From assembly GCA_942493245.1 (NCBI GenBank), contig OW818685.1, forward strand, positions 4,960,001 to 5,024,000: DNA of 64,000 bases. The letters run 5' to 3'. Shown here in pieces: positions 17,600 to 26,316 of the stretch; within the stretch, counting starts at the first letter, position 1, and the number at the start of each line of letters is the position of its first letter. The translations under genes and the position numbers were made by a program. The stretch comes from DAOPYU01 sp942493245 (GTDB lineage: Bacteria > Sumerlaeota > Sumerlaeia > UBA8349). The notes below the pieces were generated by a model. It was not told where the DNA came from and did no database searches. It worked only from the letters and a program-made list of their open reading frames with translations.

Positions 17600-18496
17600 T
17601 TATTCGATATTCATGATCTGTTCACGGATTTTTTCGATCTCGTTTTTCATCTCCAGCACAGACGAGATGATAACCGTGTCGCGGGCCTTGCTGGCGGTGG
17701 TGTTGGCCTCGCGCAGAAGTTCCTGACAGAGGAATTCCATCTGCCGTCCCAGCGATTTGTCGTCTTCCTGATCGAGCATCTGACGGAACGCGGAGAGGTG
17801 GGTGCTGAGGCGCACCAGTTCTTCGCGCACATCGGCGCGTTCGGCGAACATGAGCACCTCCGTCTCGAGCCGGACCTTGTCGAGTTCGACCGACGCGATC
17901 CTGGCCCACTCTTCGGCCCGTTTTTCCAGGCGGATGCGATAGGCTTCGGTGACCTCGGGCTGGCGCTCTTCGACACGGACGCGCAACCGTTCGAGCGCTT
18001 CGAGACGCTCGATGAACTCGAGGAACAGCGCGCGGCCTTCGCGGGCGCGCTCGGCCAGCAGCTGGTCGAGCGCTTCATTGAGGGTCTGCTGGGCCTGATC
18101 GAGCAGTTCCGGGCAGTCGTAGAGGGAAAATTCCTTTTCGGCCACGCCGGGCAACCCCAGAAGGAACTCGAAAGAAGGCCCCTCGGCGTGCCCGAGCGAC
18201 TGGGCCATTTCGCGTAGATCGCGCTGATAGATTTCAAGGGCCTGGCGATTGAACCTCTGGAGAAGGGTCGTGCCTCCGGCGGGCGTCCAGCGCACCAGCA
18301 CCTCCAGTTTGCCACGTCCGACACGGTCCTTGACCGTCTTGAGCATGGGAATCTCGAGGGCGGAAAACTCGCGCGGCAGGTGGACACGGGCATCCAGAAA
18401 GCGATGGTTGACGGCTTTGATCTCGACACAGAACACCCCCAACGGGGTGGTGACCTCGGAGCGTCCGAATCCGGTCATACTGCGAATGGGGGACAT
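17600..18496 (-). CDS. yicC: YicC family endoribonuclease-like protein
   Basis: 298 residues, full family length. The N-terminus IRSMTGFGR is the hallmark of the YicC_N domain, followed by EIKAVNHRFLDARVHLPREF. The C-terminal DUF1732 region ends in the typical DTVIISSVLEMKNEIEKIRE followed by QIMNIE. Escherichia coli YicC and Bacillus YloC are reported ribonucleases acting in small-RNA or mRNA turnover. The gene sits between an AI-2E-type permease gene and a membrane protein gene. In many genomes yicC precedes gmk and rpoZ; those are not present here. Confidence 0.92.
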   Translation of the reverse strand: MSPIRSMTGFGRSEVTTPLGVFCVEIKAVNHRFLDARVHLPREFSALEIPMLKTVKDRVGRGKLEVLVRWTPAGGTTLLQRFNRQALEIYQRDLREMAQSLGHAEGPSFEFLLGLPGVAEKEFSLYDCPELLDQAQQTLNEALDQLLAERAREGRALFLEFIERLEALERLRVRVEERQPEVTEAYRIRLEKRAEEWARIASVELDKVRLETEVLMFAERADVREELVRLSTHLSAFRQMLDQEDDKSLGRQMEFLCQELLREANTTASKARDTVIISSVLEMKNEIEKIREQIMNIE

Positions 18497-18725
18497 GGGG
18501 GCAATTCTCCTCGAGTGGAAATAGGGGCGGGCGCGTGGACCCGGGCCGGAAAGTCCAGGCTTCCCGCGAAAACAGGAGGCTCGGGTTGCTTCCGGTTTTG
18601 GAGCGTTTCACCCGTGCCGACGGAACGGGCGGATTTATCTAGCCGATTGCCGGGGAAATTCGCAATTGTTTCTCCCAGAGGGGGGTTCTTTTTTTGGGAG
18701 ATTGCACAATCAGACCGTCTCTTTC

Positions 18726-20069
18726 TCAACCTTCAGACGAAACCTCTCCCTCCACACGGGCGACATTCTGCCCGGCGACATAGGCGTCCCACCAGAGTTC
18801 CTTGAACAGAACCCGCCCGATACAGGCCAGCGGCACGGCCAGGATCATCCCCCCAACCCCGAACTGCCCCCCGATGACCAGGGCGGCCATGACCACAACC
18901 GGGTGGAGGTTGCTCGACTTCCCGACAATGCGCGGCTGGAAAACCAGTCCGTCGAGCGTCTGGATCAGAACGAACAACCCGACCACCAGTCCCAGCGAAA
19001 CGAACCGATCGGGCCAGGTGTCCTGGGCCAGCAAGGCCCAGAGAATCGCGGGCAGCGCGCCCATCGTCGGCCCCAGATACGGGATGAAGTTGGCCGCGCC
19101 CGCCACAATCCCCACCAGAAGGGCGTATTTGTACATGCCGATGCAGGACAGGCCGACCGTGGCCAGAACGGCCACGAGACTGCACACAATGATCTGACCG
19201 CGCAGGAACCCGCCCACGGCCACGTCGAGTTTATTGAGAATATCCAGGGTGCGGTCCTCGATGCTGGGTGGCAGGGCGTCGCGCAGCAGGCCCGGAATGG
19301 CGTCGAACTGGAGGAGGTAATAGAACGAGATGATGAGAGCCAGAAACGCCGTGGCGAAAAAACCCGTGACGCCGGAAAAGACGGAACCGACCACCTGCGC
19401 CACGCCCCCCATGGCACGGAATCCCTTCTGGGTCAGGCCGGGCGCGGCATCCGAGACCTTCTGGGCCAGATCGCCCAGGTCCGCGTTCTCAAGCAGGGTT
19501 TTCAGGTCGAGATTCTGGATAAATTCGATCGCTTTCTCCCGGTAGAGTTTGACTTCTTCTTCGCCCACCAGTCCCTTGAGCGCGTAGGAGCCGTGGTCAA
19601 TGACTTTCGGTCCCGACTCCTTGACAAACTGCACCACGTTGCTGGTCTGCAGATAGAGGATCGGGACGAGCAGGCCGAAGAACCCGGCGGTCAACAGAAC
19701 GATCACGAAGCCCACCGCGACGATCCCCCCGATGCGGCCCAGCCGGAACTTGCGCTGCACCAGGTTGACGATGGGGTTGAAGAGATACGCCACCACCAGG
19801 GCGACGAGAAACGGGGACAGGACCCGGATGAACCACTCGATGAGGGGCCAAACCCAGACGAACGCCCAGAGCGAGGCCGCCAGGATCAGCATCCACCCGA
19901 GCGCGAGGATCATTTTCCTGAGATCGTGATCCAGGATCTTGATGTCGTGGTCGAGCGCGCGGTTCTCCTGCACTTCCCTCTCGGTCGAAGGCGGCGGCGA
20001 GGAAGGCGCCCCCTCGGATGGAACCGCGCTTCGAGGCGGTTTGGCCGGCTTTTTGGGGTGAGCAGTCAT
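18726..20069 (-). CDS. AI-2E family (PerM-type) membrane permease
   Basis: 447 residues from ATG 20069 with GGAGGG upstream. After a Pro/Ser-rich cytoplasmic N-terminus (about 60 residues) come hydrophobic helices: LGWMLILAASLWAFVWVWPL, a pair around residues 95-120 and 130-155, an amphipathic soluble segment (about 160-240), and helices near residues 255-285, 310-345 and 370-420. GPTMGALPAILWALLAQ and LVFQPRIVGKSSNLHPVVVM are typical of the AI-2E transporter family, whose members move autoinducer-2, ions or other solutes; the substrate is not predictable. It is 72 bases past murB on the same strand, so probably one transcript. Confidence 0.88.
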   Translation of the reverse strand: MTAHPKKPAKPPRSAVPSEGAPSSPPPSTEREVQENRALDHDIKILDHDLRKMILALGWMLILAASLWAFVWVWPLIEWFIRVLSPFLVALVVAYLFNPIVNLVQRKFRLGRIGGIVAVGFVIVLLTAGFFGLLVPILYLQTSNVVQFVKESGPKVIDHGSYALKGLVGEEEVKLYREKAIEFIQNLDLKTLLENADLGDLAQKVSDAAPGLTQKGFRAMGGVAQVVGSVFSGVTGFFATAFLALIISFYYLLQFDAIPGLLRDALPPSIEDRTLDILNKLDVAVGGFLRGQIIVCSLVAVLATVGLSCIGMYKYALLVGIVAGAANFIPYLGPTMGALPAILWALLAQDTWPDRFVSLGLVVGLFVLIQTLDGLVFQPRIVGKSSNLHPVVVMAALVIGGQFGVGGMILAVPLACIGRVLFKELWWDAYVAGQNVARVEGEVSSEG

Positions 20070-20141
20070 TCGACCCTCCGGGGAAAAAAGTTGAAACGCT
20101 TTTCGGTCAGGCTTGGGGTTCAGACAATCCGAATCCACCCA

Positions 20142-21161
20142 TCACGCTTCCTCGCCGCCCCATCCCACGGGCGGGAAAAAATCGGGGCTGGGCCGGTGAC
20201 GCGAGCGCAGGAAATGCACCTCGGGCCGCAACAGCACCCCGTGACGCGCGGCAACCGCCTGGCGCATGTGGACAATGAGATCGAGGATGTCGTCCGACGT
20301 GGCGCCGCCCCGGTTGACGATGAAATTCGCATGCTTGGGGCTGATCTGGGCCGCGCCGATCTGGAAACCCTTCAGGCCCAGTTCGTCGAGCATCTTCCCG
20401 GCGGGCGGAAACGGCGGACCGGGGCTGCGAAACGTGCTGCCGAAGTTCGGCAGATCGAGGGGAAACTTCTCCGAGCGGTCGGCCATCACTGCGTCGAAGT
20501 GGGCCAGCATGGATTGCGGGGTCTGGCCCAGCGCCTCGAGCCGTTCGAGTTGAAACGCGGCGCGCAAGACAATCTGCGGAGTGTGCAGCAGACGCGAGGC
20601 ACGATAACCGAAACCCAGCGCCGCATGGTCGTAGCGGTGCAGTTCGCCATCGAGCGTGAGCGTCTCGGCCCAGAGGAGCCGGTCGGCCACGTACCCGCCG
20701 ATGTTGGTTCCGGCGTTGATCACCACCGCGCCCCCGATGGTCCCGGGCACCTCGGCCATGAAGGCCACGCCGCCCCACCCGCGTCGGGCGGCTTCGTGCG
20801 CCACCTCCCGCATGGCCGCGCCGCCGGGCGCCACGAGCACGCCGTCCCGGCTCCATTCGAGCTGAACGTCGCAGCGGCGCATATTGAGCACCAGGCCGTC
20901 GAAACCGTGCGAGTCGGCAAAGACGTTCGCGCCCCCTCCCAACACGGCAAACTCTATCGGGCAGTCCTTCTCCTCAGAGGAGAGACACACGATCTTCAGA
21001 ATATCCGCCAGATCGGACGACCGGGAAGGGAAGGCCATCAGATGAGCCGGTCCTCCCACGCGCACGGTGGTATGGGCCGACAGCGGTTCCTCGAAACGGA
21101 CCTCGACCCCCAGATTGGCAATGCGCTCTCTGAGATTCTCGATGAGACTCTCTTCGCTCAA
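20142..21161 (-). CDS. murB: UDP-N-acetylenolpyruvoylglucosamine reductase MurB
   Basis: FAD/NADPH enzyme converting UDP-GlcNAc-enolpyruvate to UDP-MurNAc in peptidoglycan synthesis. The FAD domain shows HTTVRVGGPA, VLGGGANVFAD and VPGTIGGAVVINAG. The substrate domain shows NFGSTFRSP, containing the active-site Ser region, then ISPKHANFIVNRGGATSDDI and the Glu of LLRPEVHFLR. I chose TTG 21161 (AAAGGAA nine bases upstream, family-like N-terminus, 339 residues). The frame stays open to an ATG at 21245, but that start has no ribosome-binding site and adds 28 unrelated residues. It leads a murB/permease pair and perhaps yicC. C-terminal residues after RPEVHFLR are Pro-rich and unusual. Confidence 0.93.
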   Translation of the reverse strand: MSEESLIENLRERIANLGVEVRFEEPLSAHTTVRVGGPAHLMAFPSRSSDLADILKIVCLSSEEKDCPIEFAVLGGGANVFADSHGFDGLVLNMRRCDVQLEWSRDGVLVAPGGAAMREVAHEAARRGWGGVAFMAEVPGTIGGAVVINAGTNIGGYVADRLLWAETLTLDGELHRYDHAALGFGYRASRLLHTPQIVLRAAFQLERLEALGQTPQSMLAHFDAVMADRSEKFPLDLPNFGSTFRSPGPPFPPAGKMLDELGLKGFQIGAAQISPKHANFIVNRGGATSDDILDLIVHMRQAVAARHGVLLRPEVHFLRSRHRPSPDFFPPVGWGGEEA

Positions 21162-21369
21162 GTCCAGAAATTCCTTTCGCGCCAGCCGGACGTTCCGGCC
21201 GGGTGTTCTCGCTTTTCCAAACGGTTGGACTCCGCCGCTTTCCATCGGTTCCCACTATAATCTCGAGTTGCGCGGATTTCGAGGGAAAAGCGGTGAATAA
21301 AGCAGGGGGGCCAGGAGAATCCCAAGTCTTGAGGCTGTGTTGAGAGGACGAACACAAAACGCCGATAAC

Positions 21370-21437
21370 CTGGCGCAGCGAAGCCGCAACCCATCCGTAG
21401 GGGCGGACCTGTGTGTCCGCCCGGAGCGCGAGGTCTG
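21370..21437 (+). repeat. GTAGGGGCGGACC repeat (copy 2)
   Basis: Nearly identical to 14045-14113, including the shared flank GCAACCCATCCGTAGGGGCG and the hairpin GGGCGGAC...GTCCGCCC. It lies between murB and the transposon. Confidence 0.7.
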
Positions 21438-21498
21438 CAACCGTGGGAAGACGCGAGAACCCGAGAGAACGGGGATAAACCTGACGACTGCGGTTGAT

Positions 21499-23154
21499 CC
21501 TAAAAACCGCAGTTGACTCTTGCTCTCGTTCTGCAAGTGTAGCAAACTGAGTGCATGAACGAGAAAAATCTCCTCCCAACCCCTCACCCATTGGGTGACT
21601 CCAATGCGCCCGAGATCGAATCTCTGGTGGTGGACACTTTTGGCGGCCGGGTCCACGTGGAGTGGGCGCCCCAGGCGGCCGTGACGCCTCTGGGGCAATT
21701 GCCGTTCTTCATCGAGTTCCTCAAGACGGCCCGTCTTTTTGATGCCTGGGTTCAGGATTGCCCGCTGGAGTACCACAGCCCCAATGCCCCGGCCAAGCGC
21801 GACATTCTGGGGACGACTCTGCTGTGTCTGCTGGCGGGTCACACGCGCTACGCTCACATCGCGGCGATTCGGGCCGATGGGGTGAATCCGGAATTGCTCG
21901 GCATGTCGAAGGTGGCCAGCGAGGACTCGGTGCGCCGGGCGTTTCAGGCCGTTGATGGGGAGGAGTGCGCGCTCTGGCAGACCGCTCACCTGCGGCGCTG
22001 TTACGAACCGTTGCTTTTCGAGCCGTGGATTCTGGATCTGGACACGACGGTCAAGCCCCTCTACGGCCGTCAGGAAGGGGCCGTGAAGGGCTACAACCCG
22101 CAGAAACCGGGCCGTCCCTCGCACACGTACCACACCTACTTTCTGGCCAACCTGCGCCTGGTGCTCGACGTCGAGGTGCAGCCGGGCAACCGGACGGCGG
22201 CGAAGTACACGAGCCCCTCGTTCTTCTCCTTTCTCGACACCCTGTCCCCCGAACAGCGGCCGGTTTTCGTGCGCGGCGACTGCGCCTTTGGTAACGACGC
22301 GGTCATGCGCGAGTGCGAGAAACGGGGACAGCCTTACTTGTTCAAGTTGCGCCAGACTCAGAAAGTACGGGGGCTGATCGAGAAACTCTTTGCCCGCGAG
22401 GTGTGGGAGGACGCGGGCCAGGGCTGGGAGGGCGTGGAGTCGCGGCTGCGCCTGAGCGGCTGGGAGCGCGAGCGCAAGGTCGTCGTCCTGCGTCGGCGCC
22501 TGAAAGGCGATCTGCTTCTGGCCAACCGCCCACAACCAGGACAGTTGGAACTGGCTTTTGTCGAGACACTCGAGACGGTGGGCCCGTACGAGTACGCCGT
22601 ACTGGTGACGGACCTCGCGGGCGAAATCCTCACGTTGGCGCAGCACTACCGGGACCGGGCGGACTGCGAGAACGTCTTCGATGAGTTGAAGAACCAGTGG
22701 GGCTGGGGCGGTTTCACGAGTCGGGACCAGAAACGCTGCCAGATCATGGCGCGCCACACGGCGCTGGTTTACAACTGGTGGTCGCTGTTCGCGCGCCTGG
22801 CCCTGCCCGACAAACACCACGAGGCGCAGACCAGCCGCCCGCTTCTTCTGCACGCCGTGGGCAAGCAGACGCAACACGCCGGTCAGACCACGCTGACCCT
22901 GACGAGCCTGCATGCCGAGTCGGCCTCCATCCGCAAAGTTTTGCGCGGTTTGACGGGCTTTTTCCTGCACCTTCGCAAGGCTGCGGAGCAGTTGGATTGG
23001 ACTGAGCGCTGGCGGCTGATTTTGAGCCGCGCCTTCGTCGTCTTTCTGAAAGGAAGACTCCTCGGCGTACCGGGAAAACCCGCCCTCGGATGCACTTGAG
23101 CGACAAACACCGGCGCCCAAGGCCCTTGATCAGGGTTCAACTGCTGTTTTTAGG
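21499..23154 (+). mobile_element. Complete IS1380-like insertion sequence, 1,656 bp
   Basis: The terminal inverted repeats are CCTAAAAACCGCAGTTGA (21499-21516) and, inverted, TCAACTGCTGTTTTTAGG (23137-23154), with one mismatch. TTGAT is duplicated at 21494-21498 and 23155-23159. Size, single transposase and 5-bp duplication fit the IS1380 family. It appears intact and therefore possibly active. Confidence 0.88.
21555..23099 (+). CDS. IS1380-type DDE transposase
   Basis: 514 residues, full length, from ATG 21555. The DDE catalytic residues are probably Asp in ILDLDTTVKPLYGRQEG, Asp in FVRGDCAFGND and Glu in DCENVFDELKNQWGWGGF; the YGRQEGAVKGYNPQKPGR stretch is typical of IS1380. It cuts and joins the inverted repeats of its own element and perhaps those of the MITE family in this window. 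No frameshift or stop is visible. The start lies about 56 bases inside the left inverted repeat. Confidence 0.92.
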   Translation: MNEKNLLPTPHPLGDSNAPEIESLVVDTFGGRVHVEWAPQAAVTPLGQLPFFIEFLKTARLFDAWVQDCPLEYHSPNAPAKRDILGTTLLCLLAGHTRYAHIAAIRADGVNPELLGMSKVASEDSVRRAFQAVDGEECALWQTAHLRRCYEPLLFEPWILDLDTTVKPLYGRQEGAVKGYNPQKPGRPSHTYHTYFLANLRLVLDVEVQPGNRTAAKYTSPSFFSFLDTLSPEQRPVFVRGDCAFGNDAVMRECEKRGQPYLFKLRQTQKVRGLIEKLFAREVWEDAGQGWEGVESRLRLSGWERERKVVVLRRRLKGDLLLANRPQPGQLELAFVETLETVGPYEYAVLVTDLAGEILTLAQHYRDRADCENVFDELKNQWGWGGFTSRDQKRCQIMARHTALVYNWWSLFARLALPDKHHEAQTSRPLLLHAVGKQTQHAGQTTLTLTSLHAESASIRKVLRGLTGFFLHLRKAAEQLDWTERWRLILSRAFVVFLKGRLLGVPGKPALGCT

Positions 23155-23431
23155 TTGATGGCAGAAAGTGAGTCTTATGTTTCTCTGTCATGGGTTGAGA
23201 CAGTTTTGGCCTCCTCACCTTTTGGGTGAGGGATTGGGCTGCGCCAATCAGGAGATTGGCGATCCCAGGCAACCGCTTTCTCCGCGTAAAAACGGCCTTT
23301 CTGGGAGGGCGGGCGTCCCGCCCGCCTGGAAAAAACCCGGACACAGGCGTTCGACTGGGGATAAAAAGGATGTAATCTTTCAGCCCCCCACCGTTTCCAA
23401 GAGAGGGGGGGCGATCTGAGGAAAAAAATCC

Positions 23432-23463
23432 GTAGGGGCGGGTTTCAAACCCGCCCGGCAGAC
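23432..23463. repeat. GGGGCGGGTTTCAAACCCGC hairpin repeat
   Basis: GGGCGGGTTT pairs with AAACCCGCCC. Same family as the repeats at 14045 and 21370 with a different core. Confidence 0.6.
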
Positions 23464-23661
23464 GTTCCGGATTAGGAAAACCCCCAACAGAGAATGGCTA
23501 AAGGGTTACAAAAGAATCATCGCGCAGAGACGCGGAGAGCGTTTGTTGTAAGCCACATGAGGCACAAAAGTCACAAAAAACAGAAAATATCCCTGTGCAT
23601 TCTGTGCATTTTTGTGGCTGAAAATCATCGCGGCTTGCGTAGATTTTGCATGATCCTAAAA

Positions 23662-23700
23662 GAAAAGCCGCGCCCGTGGGGAAAATCCCCACGGGCGCGG
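23662..23700 (-). terminator. Strong intrinsic terminator after the OmpA-like gene
   Basis: A perfect 15-bp stem (CCGCGCCCGTGGGGA, 23668-23682, with 23686-23700) closes a 3-nt loop, followed leftward by CTTTTCTTTTAGG. It lies about 45 bases past the stop at 23744. Confidence 0.88.
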
Positions 23701-23743
23701 TGAAACGGGAAAATCGGTGTTCCACGCTACCGGGCCGGGTCCA

Positions 23744-24502
23744 TTACTTGGCGGCAGCGGGCGGGGCCATCTGCATGGAAACAGACGAGCCGTTGGTCTT
23801 GACCGTGATGACCGCGCGGCGGTTCTGCGCCATGTTTTCGGGCGTATCGTTGGGCGCGACATTGCGCGACTCGCCGAAGCTCATCGAGGCCACCTTGTCC
23901 GACGGGAAACCGGCCTTGTCCACCAGGTAATGCACCAGCGCCAGGGCGCGCGCGCCGCCCAGCTCCCAATTGCTTTTCCAGTGCGAGTATTTGATAGGCT
24001 GGCTGTCGGTGAACCCCTGCGCCACGATTTCGTTGTTGGCGTAATCTTTCTTGATCATGTCGGCCACGCGCCCGACCACTTGCTGCCCTTCGGCGGTCAG
24101 ATCGGCCGAACCGGCCTTGAAGAGCACCGCCTGACCCACGATGGTGTACTGCGTGCCTTCGGCGGTTTTGGTCACGTTGATCTCTTTGTCCGCCTGCGGC
24201 TTGGGCGGTTCCGGCATTTCCGGCTTTTGGGGCGCCGTGCTGGCCGGGGTTTTATCCTCGACATAGGGTTGGGCGCCTTCCGGCTCGTGCCCCATGACAT
24301 AACTGAACCCGCGCTGATGCGCCAGCCAGTGGACCGGGCGCGTCACGGTGTACTCGAAGAACACACCGATGGGGTGGACGACGTAGGAAAAGACGCGCAG
24401 CGGATGATCGCTGTCGTTTCGGTCGTATTCGTGCGCGGAGGCGGAACCGGCAACGAGGGAGAGGAATGCTGCCGATACCAGGACTAGAACAAGACGTTTC
24501 AT
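23744..24502 (-). CDS. OmpA family outer-membrane/peptidoglycan-binding protein
   Basis: 252 residues from ATG 24502 with AAAGGAGG upstream; signal peptide MKRLVLVLVSAAFLSLVAGS with cleavage after ASA. Residues about 21-75 (HEYDRNDSDHPLRVFSYVVH and following) are unfamiliar. A Pro-rich linker (KPEMPEPPKPQADK) leads to a C-terminal OmpA domain (about 125-235): GQAVLFKAGSADLTAEGQQV, the peptidoglycan-contact region VAQGFTDSQP, then GARALALVHYLVDK and NRRAVITVK. The typical NxxLSxxRA is changed to NWELGGARA. It probably anchors the envelope to peptidoglycan. It is 128 bases past the last of five pseudopilin genes, same strand, and may share their transcript. Confidence 0.87.
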   Translation of the reverse strand: MKRLVLVLVSAAFLSLVAGSASAHEYDRNDSDHPLRVFSYVVHPIGVFFEYTVTRPVHWLAHQRGFSYVMGHEPEGAQPYVEDKTPASTAPQKPEMPEPPKPQADKEINVTKTAEGTQYTIVGQAVLFKAGSADLTAEGQQVVGRVADMIKKDYANNEIVAQGFTDSQPIKYSHWKSNWELGGARALALVHYLVDKAGFPSDKVASMSFGESRNVAPNDTPENMAQNRRAVITVKTNGSSVSMQMAPPAAAK

Positions 24503-24630
24503 GAGCGGGAAATCCTCCTTTTGCGGCTGATAGGGAATATTTTTAACACTGCGGCCCCTCATGCTATATAGCAGAAGGGGCCGCGGACGTCAACAGGAAT
24601 ACAAAACGCTTTCCGAAAAAAGCAAGTCCG

Positions 24631-25275
24631 TCACACGTTGTTGAAGTTGTTGATATCGTCCGTGTCCAGACCGCGTCCCGGCGAGGCCGGGGTGTTGCCG
24701 TTCGGGCCGACCGAGTAGATCTGCACCGTCGCCGGGTTGTAATACCCGGTGAACGGCGTGTTGACCTGCTGGGTGGCCTCGGGGCCTGCGGCGCCGCCCG
24801 CGTAGTCCGCGCTCCGGACGTAGTTGTAGGGACGTCCCCACGGATCTTTGAGGCACACATCGGCGGGATCGGTCCCGCTGGTCACCGGACCGCCCGTCGC
24901 GGCATCCATCATTTCATTCTGCTCGACGTTGATGTAGGGACCGGTCCAGCGCGGGCTGGAGGGGTTGAGCGGGTCGTTGCTCATCGAACGCATGAGCGCC
25001 AGAATCAGGTAACCGCACCCGGGGTTCGAGGTCGTCGTGCCCGTTGTGACGATCCCCGCGCTTTTCGAGTAACTGGGCGGGAATACGCCCAAGTCCACCT
25101 CGTAGCGCGTGACCGCCAGCTCGAGTTCCTTGATGCGCAGTTTGGCTTTGACGATCTCGGCCTGGCGCACATGATTGCTATAGACTCCGATGCTGATGGA
25201 CGTCAGGATGGAAATAATGACCAGGACGATCGTCAGCTCGATAATCGTAACGCCGCGGGATGTGCCTGTCTTCAT
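24631..25275 (-). CDS. GspG-like pseudopilin, member 5 of tandem array
   Basis: 214 residues from ATG 25275 with AGGACAGG upstream. MKTGTSRGVTIIELTIVLVI has a Gly-Val cleavage site and Glu at +5. The globular part shows RWTGPYI, DPWGRPYNYV and a late SVGPNG segment, with GLDTDDINNFNNV at the end. These correspond to the WxGPY, DPWGNPY and calcium-loop/(A)DI elements of the major type II pseudopilin GspG. It is longer than GspG (about 140) because of an inserted region. The array spans 24631-28915. Confidence 0.87.
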   Translation of the reverse strand: MKTGTSRGVTIIELTIVLVIISILTSISIGVYSNHVRQAEIVKAKLRIKELELAVTRYEVDLGVFPPSYSKSAGIVTTGTTTSNPGCGYLILALMRSMSNDPLNPSSPRWTGPYINVEQNEMMDAATGGPVTSGTDPADVCLKDPWGRPYNYVRSADYAGGAAGPEATQQVNTPFTGYYNPATVQIYSVGPNGNTPASPGRGLDTDDINNFNNV

Positions 25276-25376
25276 ATGGAACCTGTCCTTCACTGATGTT
25301 TTGGTTCGCGTCCACGCCACCGCCGGGTGGCGGGCCATTTCCCCCACTCCCCTCGCGCGCGCCAGCCAGAACGCGC

Positions 25377-26189
25377 TCAGCGCTGGCGGAACACGTTGAA
25401 ACTGCGCGAGGTATAGTTGCCGCCAAAGGTGATGTAAATGTCGTCGCCCTCTTTATTGTCAATTTCATACTGGCTGTCAGGCCGCTGGTCCGGACCCCAG
25501 CTCACCACGGCGAAGCGGTCGAAACGCATGAATTCCGAATCCTGACCGCCCCCCAGGATCTCGTTTGTGAACACGTTGCCATTCCCCCAGATATCCGGAT
25601 CCACATCTTCCTGGCGCGCCTGCGAACGTCCCGCCACCCCGGCTGCGGTGTAGAGGCGATAGGGTTGCCCCCACGGGTCGAGCGGATAGTCGTAGCTCAC
25701 AAAGTACTGATCGTCCGGCTGACGGTTGGCGTCTTCATAAACGTGACGGAACTCGACGAAAGGACCGGTCCAGTTCTGGATCATGTCGGCGATGCGCGGC
25801 ACGTTGATATCGTTCAGGGTATCCTGATTTCCCGCCTGGTCATCCACCGGCACCATCGGATCAATCAGATAAAGCAAATCCGGATTGGGTTCTTCGTGGA
25901 TCGAATCCGCGGAAACGAGACCGCCGGGCAGTTCGTCGCGATAGATATTCTGATCGTCGAGCACCTGAAGGGGCACGTAGTAGCCGTGGATGGCGGCGCA
26001 GGCCTCGAGACCATCCACCAACTGGCGGATGTCCTGCTGCGCGGCGACAATCCGGGCCTGGCGCGAGCGGTTCACCGCCACGGGCACGATGAGCGTGGTC
26101 AGGATGCCGACAATGGCCACCACCACGATAAGTTCCGTCAGGGTCACACCCCGGCGAAGCGATTTGCGCATCAACTCAGGAACAAACAT
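25377..26189 (-). CDS. GspG-like pseudopilin, member 4 of tandem array
   Basis: 270 residues from ATG 26189 with AAAGGAG upstream; an open frame continues further up without signal. Cleavage motif RRGVTLTELIVVVAIVGIL (Gly-Val, Glu at +5). The GspG signature elements are WTGPFVEF, YPLDPWGQPYRLY, VVSWGPDQRPDSQ and a terminal EGDDIYITFGGNY. About 120 extra residues compared with GspG lie between the helix and WTGPF, including GYYVPLQVLDDQNIYRDELP. The gap to member 3 is 127 bases. Confidence 0.87.
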   Translation of the reverse strand: MFVPELMRKSLRRGVTLTELIVVVAIVGILTTLIVPVAVNRSRQARIVAAQQDIRQLVDGLEACAAIHGYYVPLQVLDDQNIYRDELPGGLVSADSIHEEPNPDLLYLIDPMVPVDDQAGNQDTLNDINVPRIADMIQNWTGPFVEFRHVYEDANRQPDDQYFVSYDYPLDPWGQPYRLYTAAGVAGRSQARQEDVDPDIWGNGNVFTNEILGGGQDSEFMRFDRFAVVSWGPDQRPDSQYEIDNKEGDDIYITFGGNYTSRSFNVFRQR

Positions 26190-26316
26190 CTGAGATAACT
26201 CCTTTGCAGGATCTCCGGCCCCCTCTGCCCGCGGCCGGATCGTGCCCTTGCGGGCGCTTGAAAACGGAAGCGCGCGGGAAGGAAACGCCCTCCCTCGCCC
26301 CCCGGTGAAACCGGCG

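Larger units (their letters stand above)
21480..23368 (+). mobile_element. MITE copy D, interrupted by the IS1380-like element
   Basis: The left end (CCTGACGACTGCGGTTGAT) lies at 21480-21498, and the rest of the MITE resumes at 23160. The inner hairpin CGCCAATCAGGAGATTGGCG is at 23242-23261, the G+C hairpin near 23307-23330 and a decayed right end near 23348-23368. The IS at 21499-23154 is inserted in the left inverted repeat with TTGAT duplicated. Confidence 0.8.

Noticed and set aside
18666..21260. Plus-strand open frame of about 860 codons over the permease and murB genes
   Set aside because: Gln/Arg/His-rich translation without a family; the minus strand encodes MurB and AI-2E family motifs.
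21255..23120. Minus-strand open frame of about 620 codons over the transposase
   Set aside because: No motif, while the plus strand encodes a full IS1380-type transposase between matching inverted repeats.
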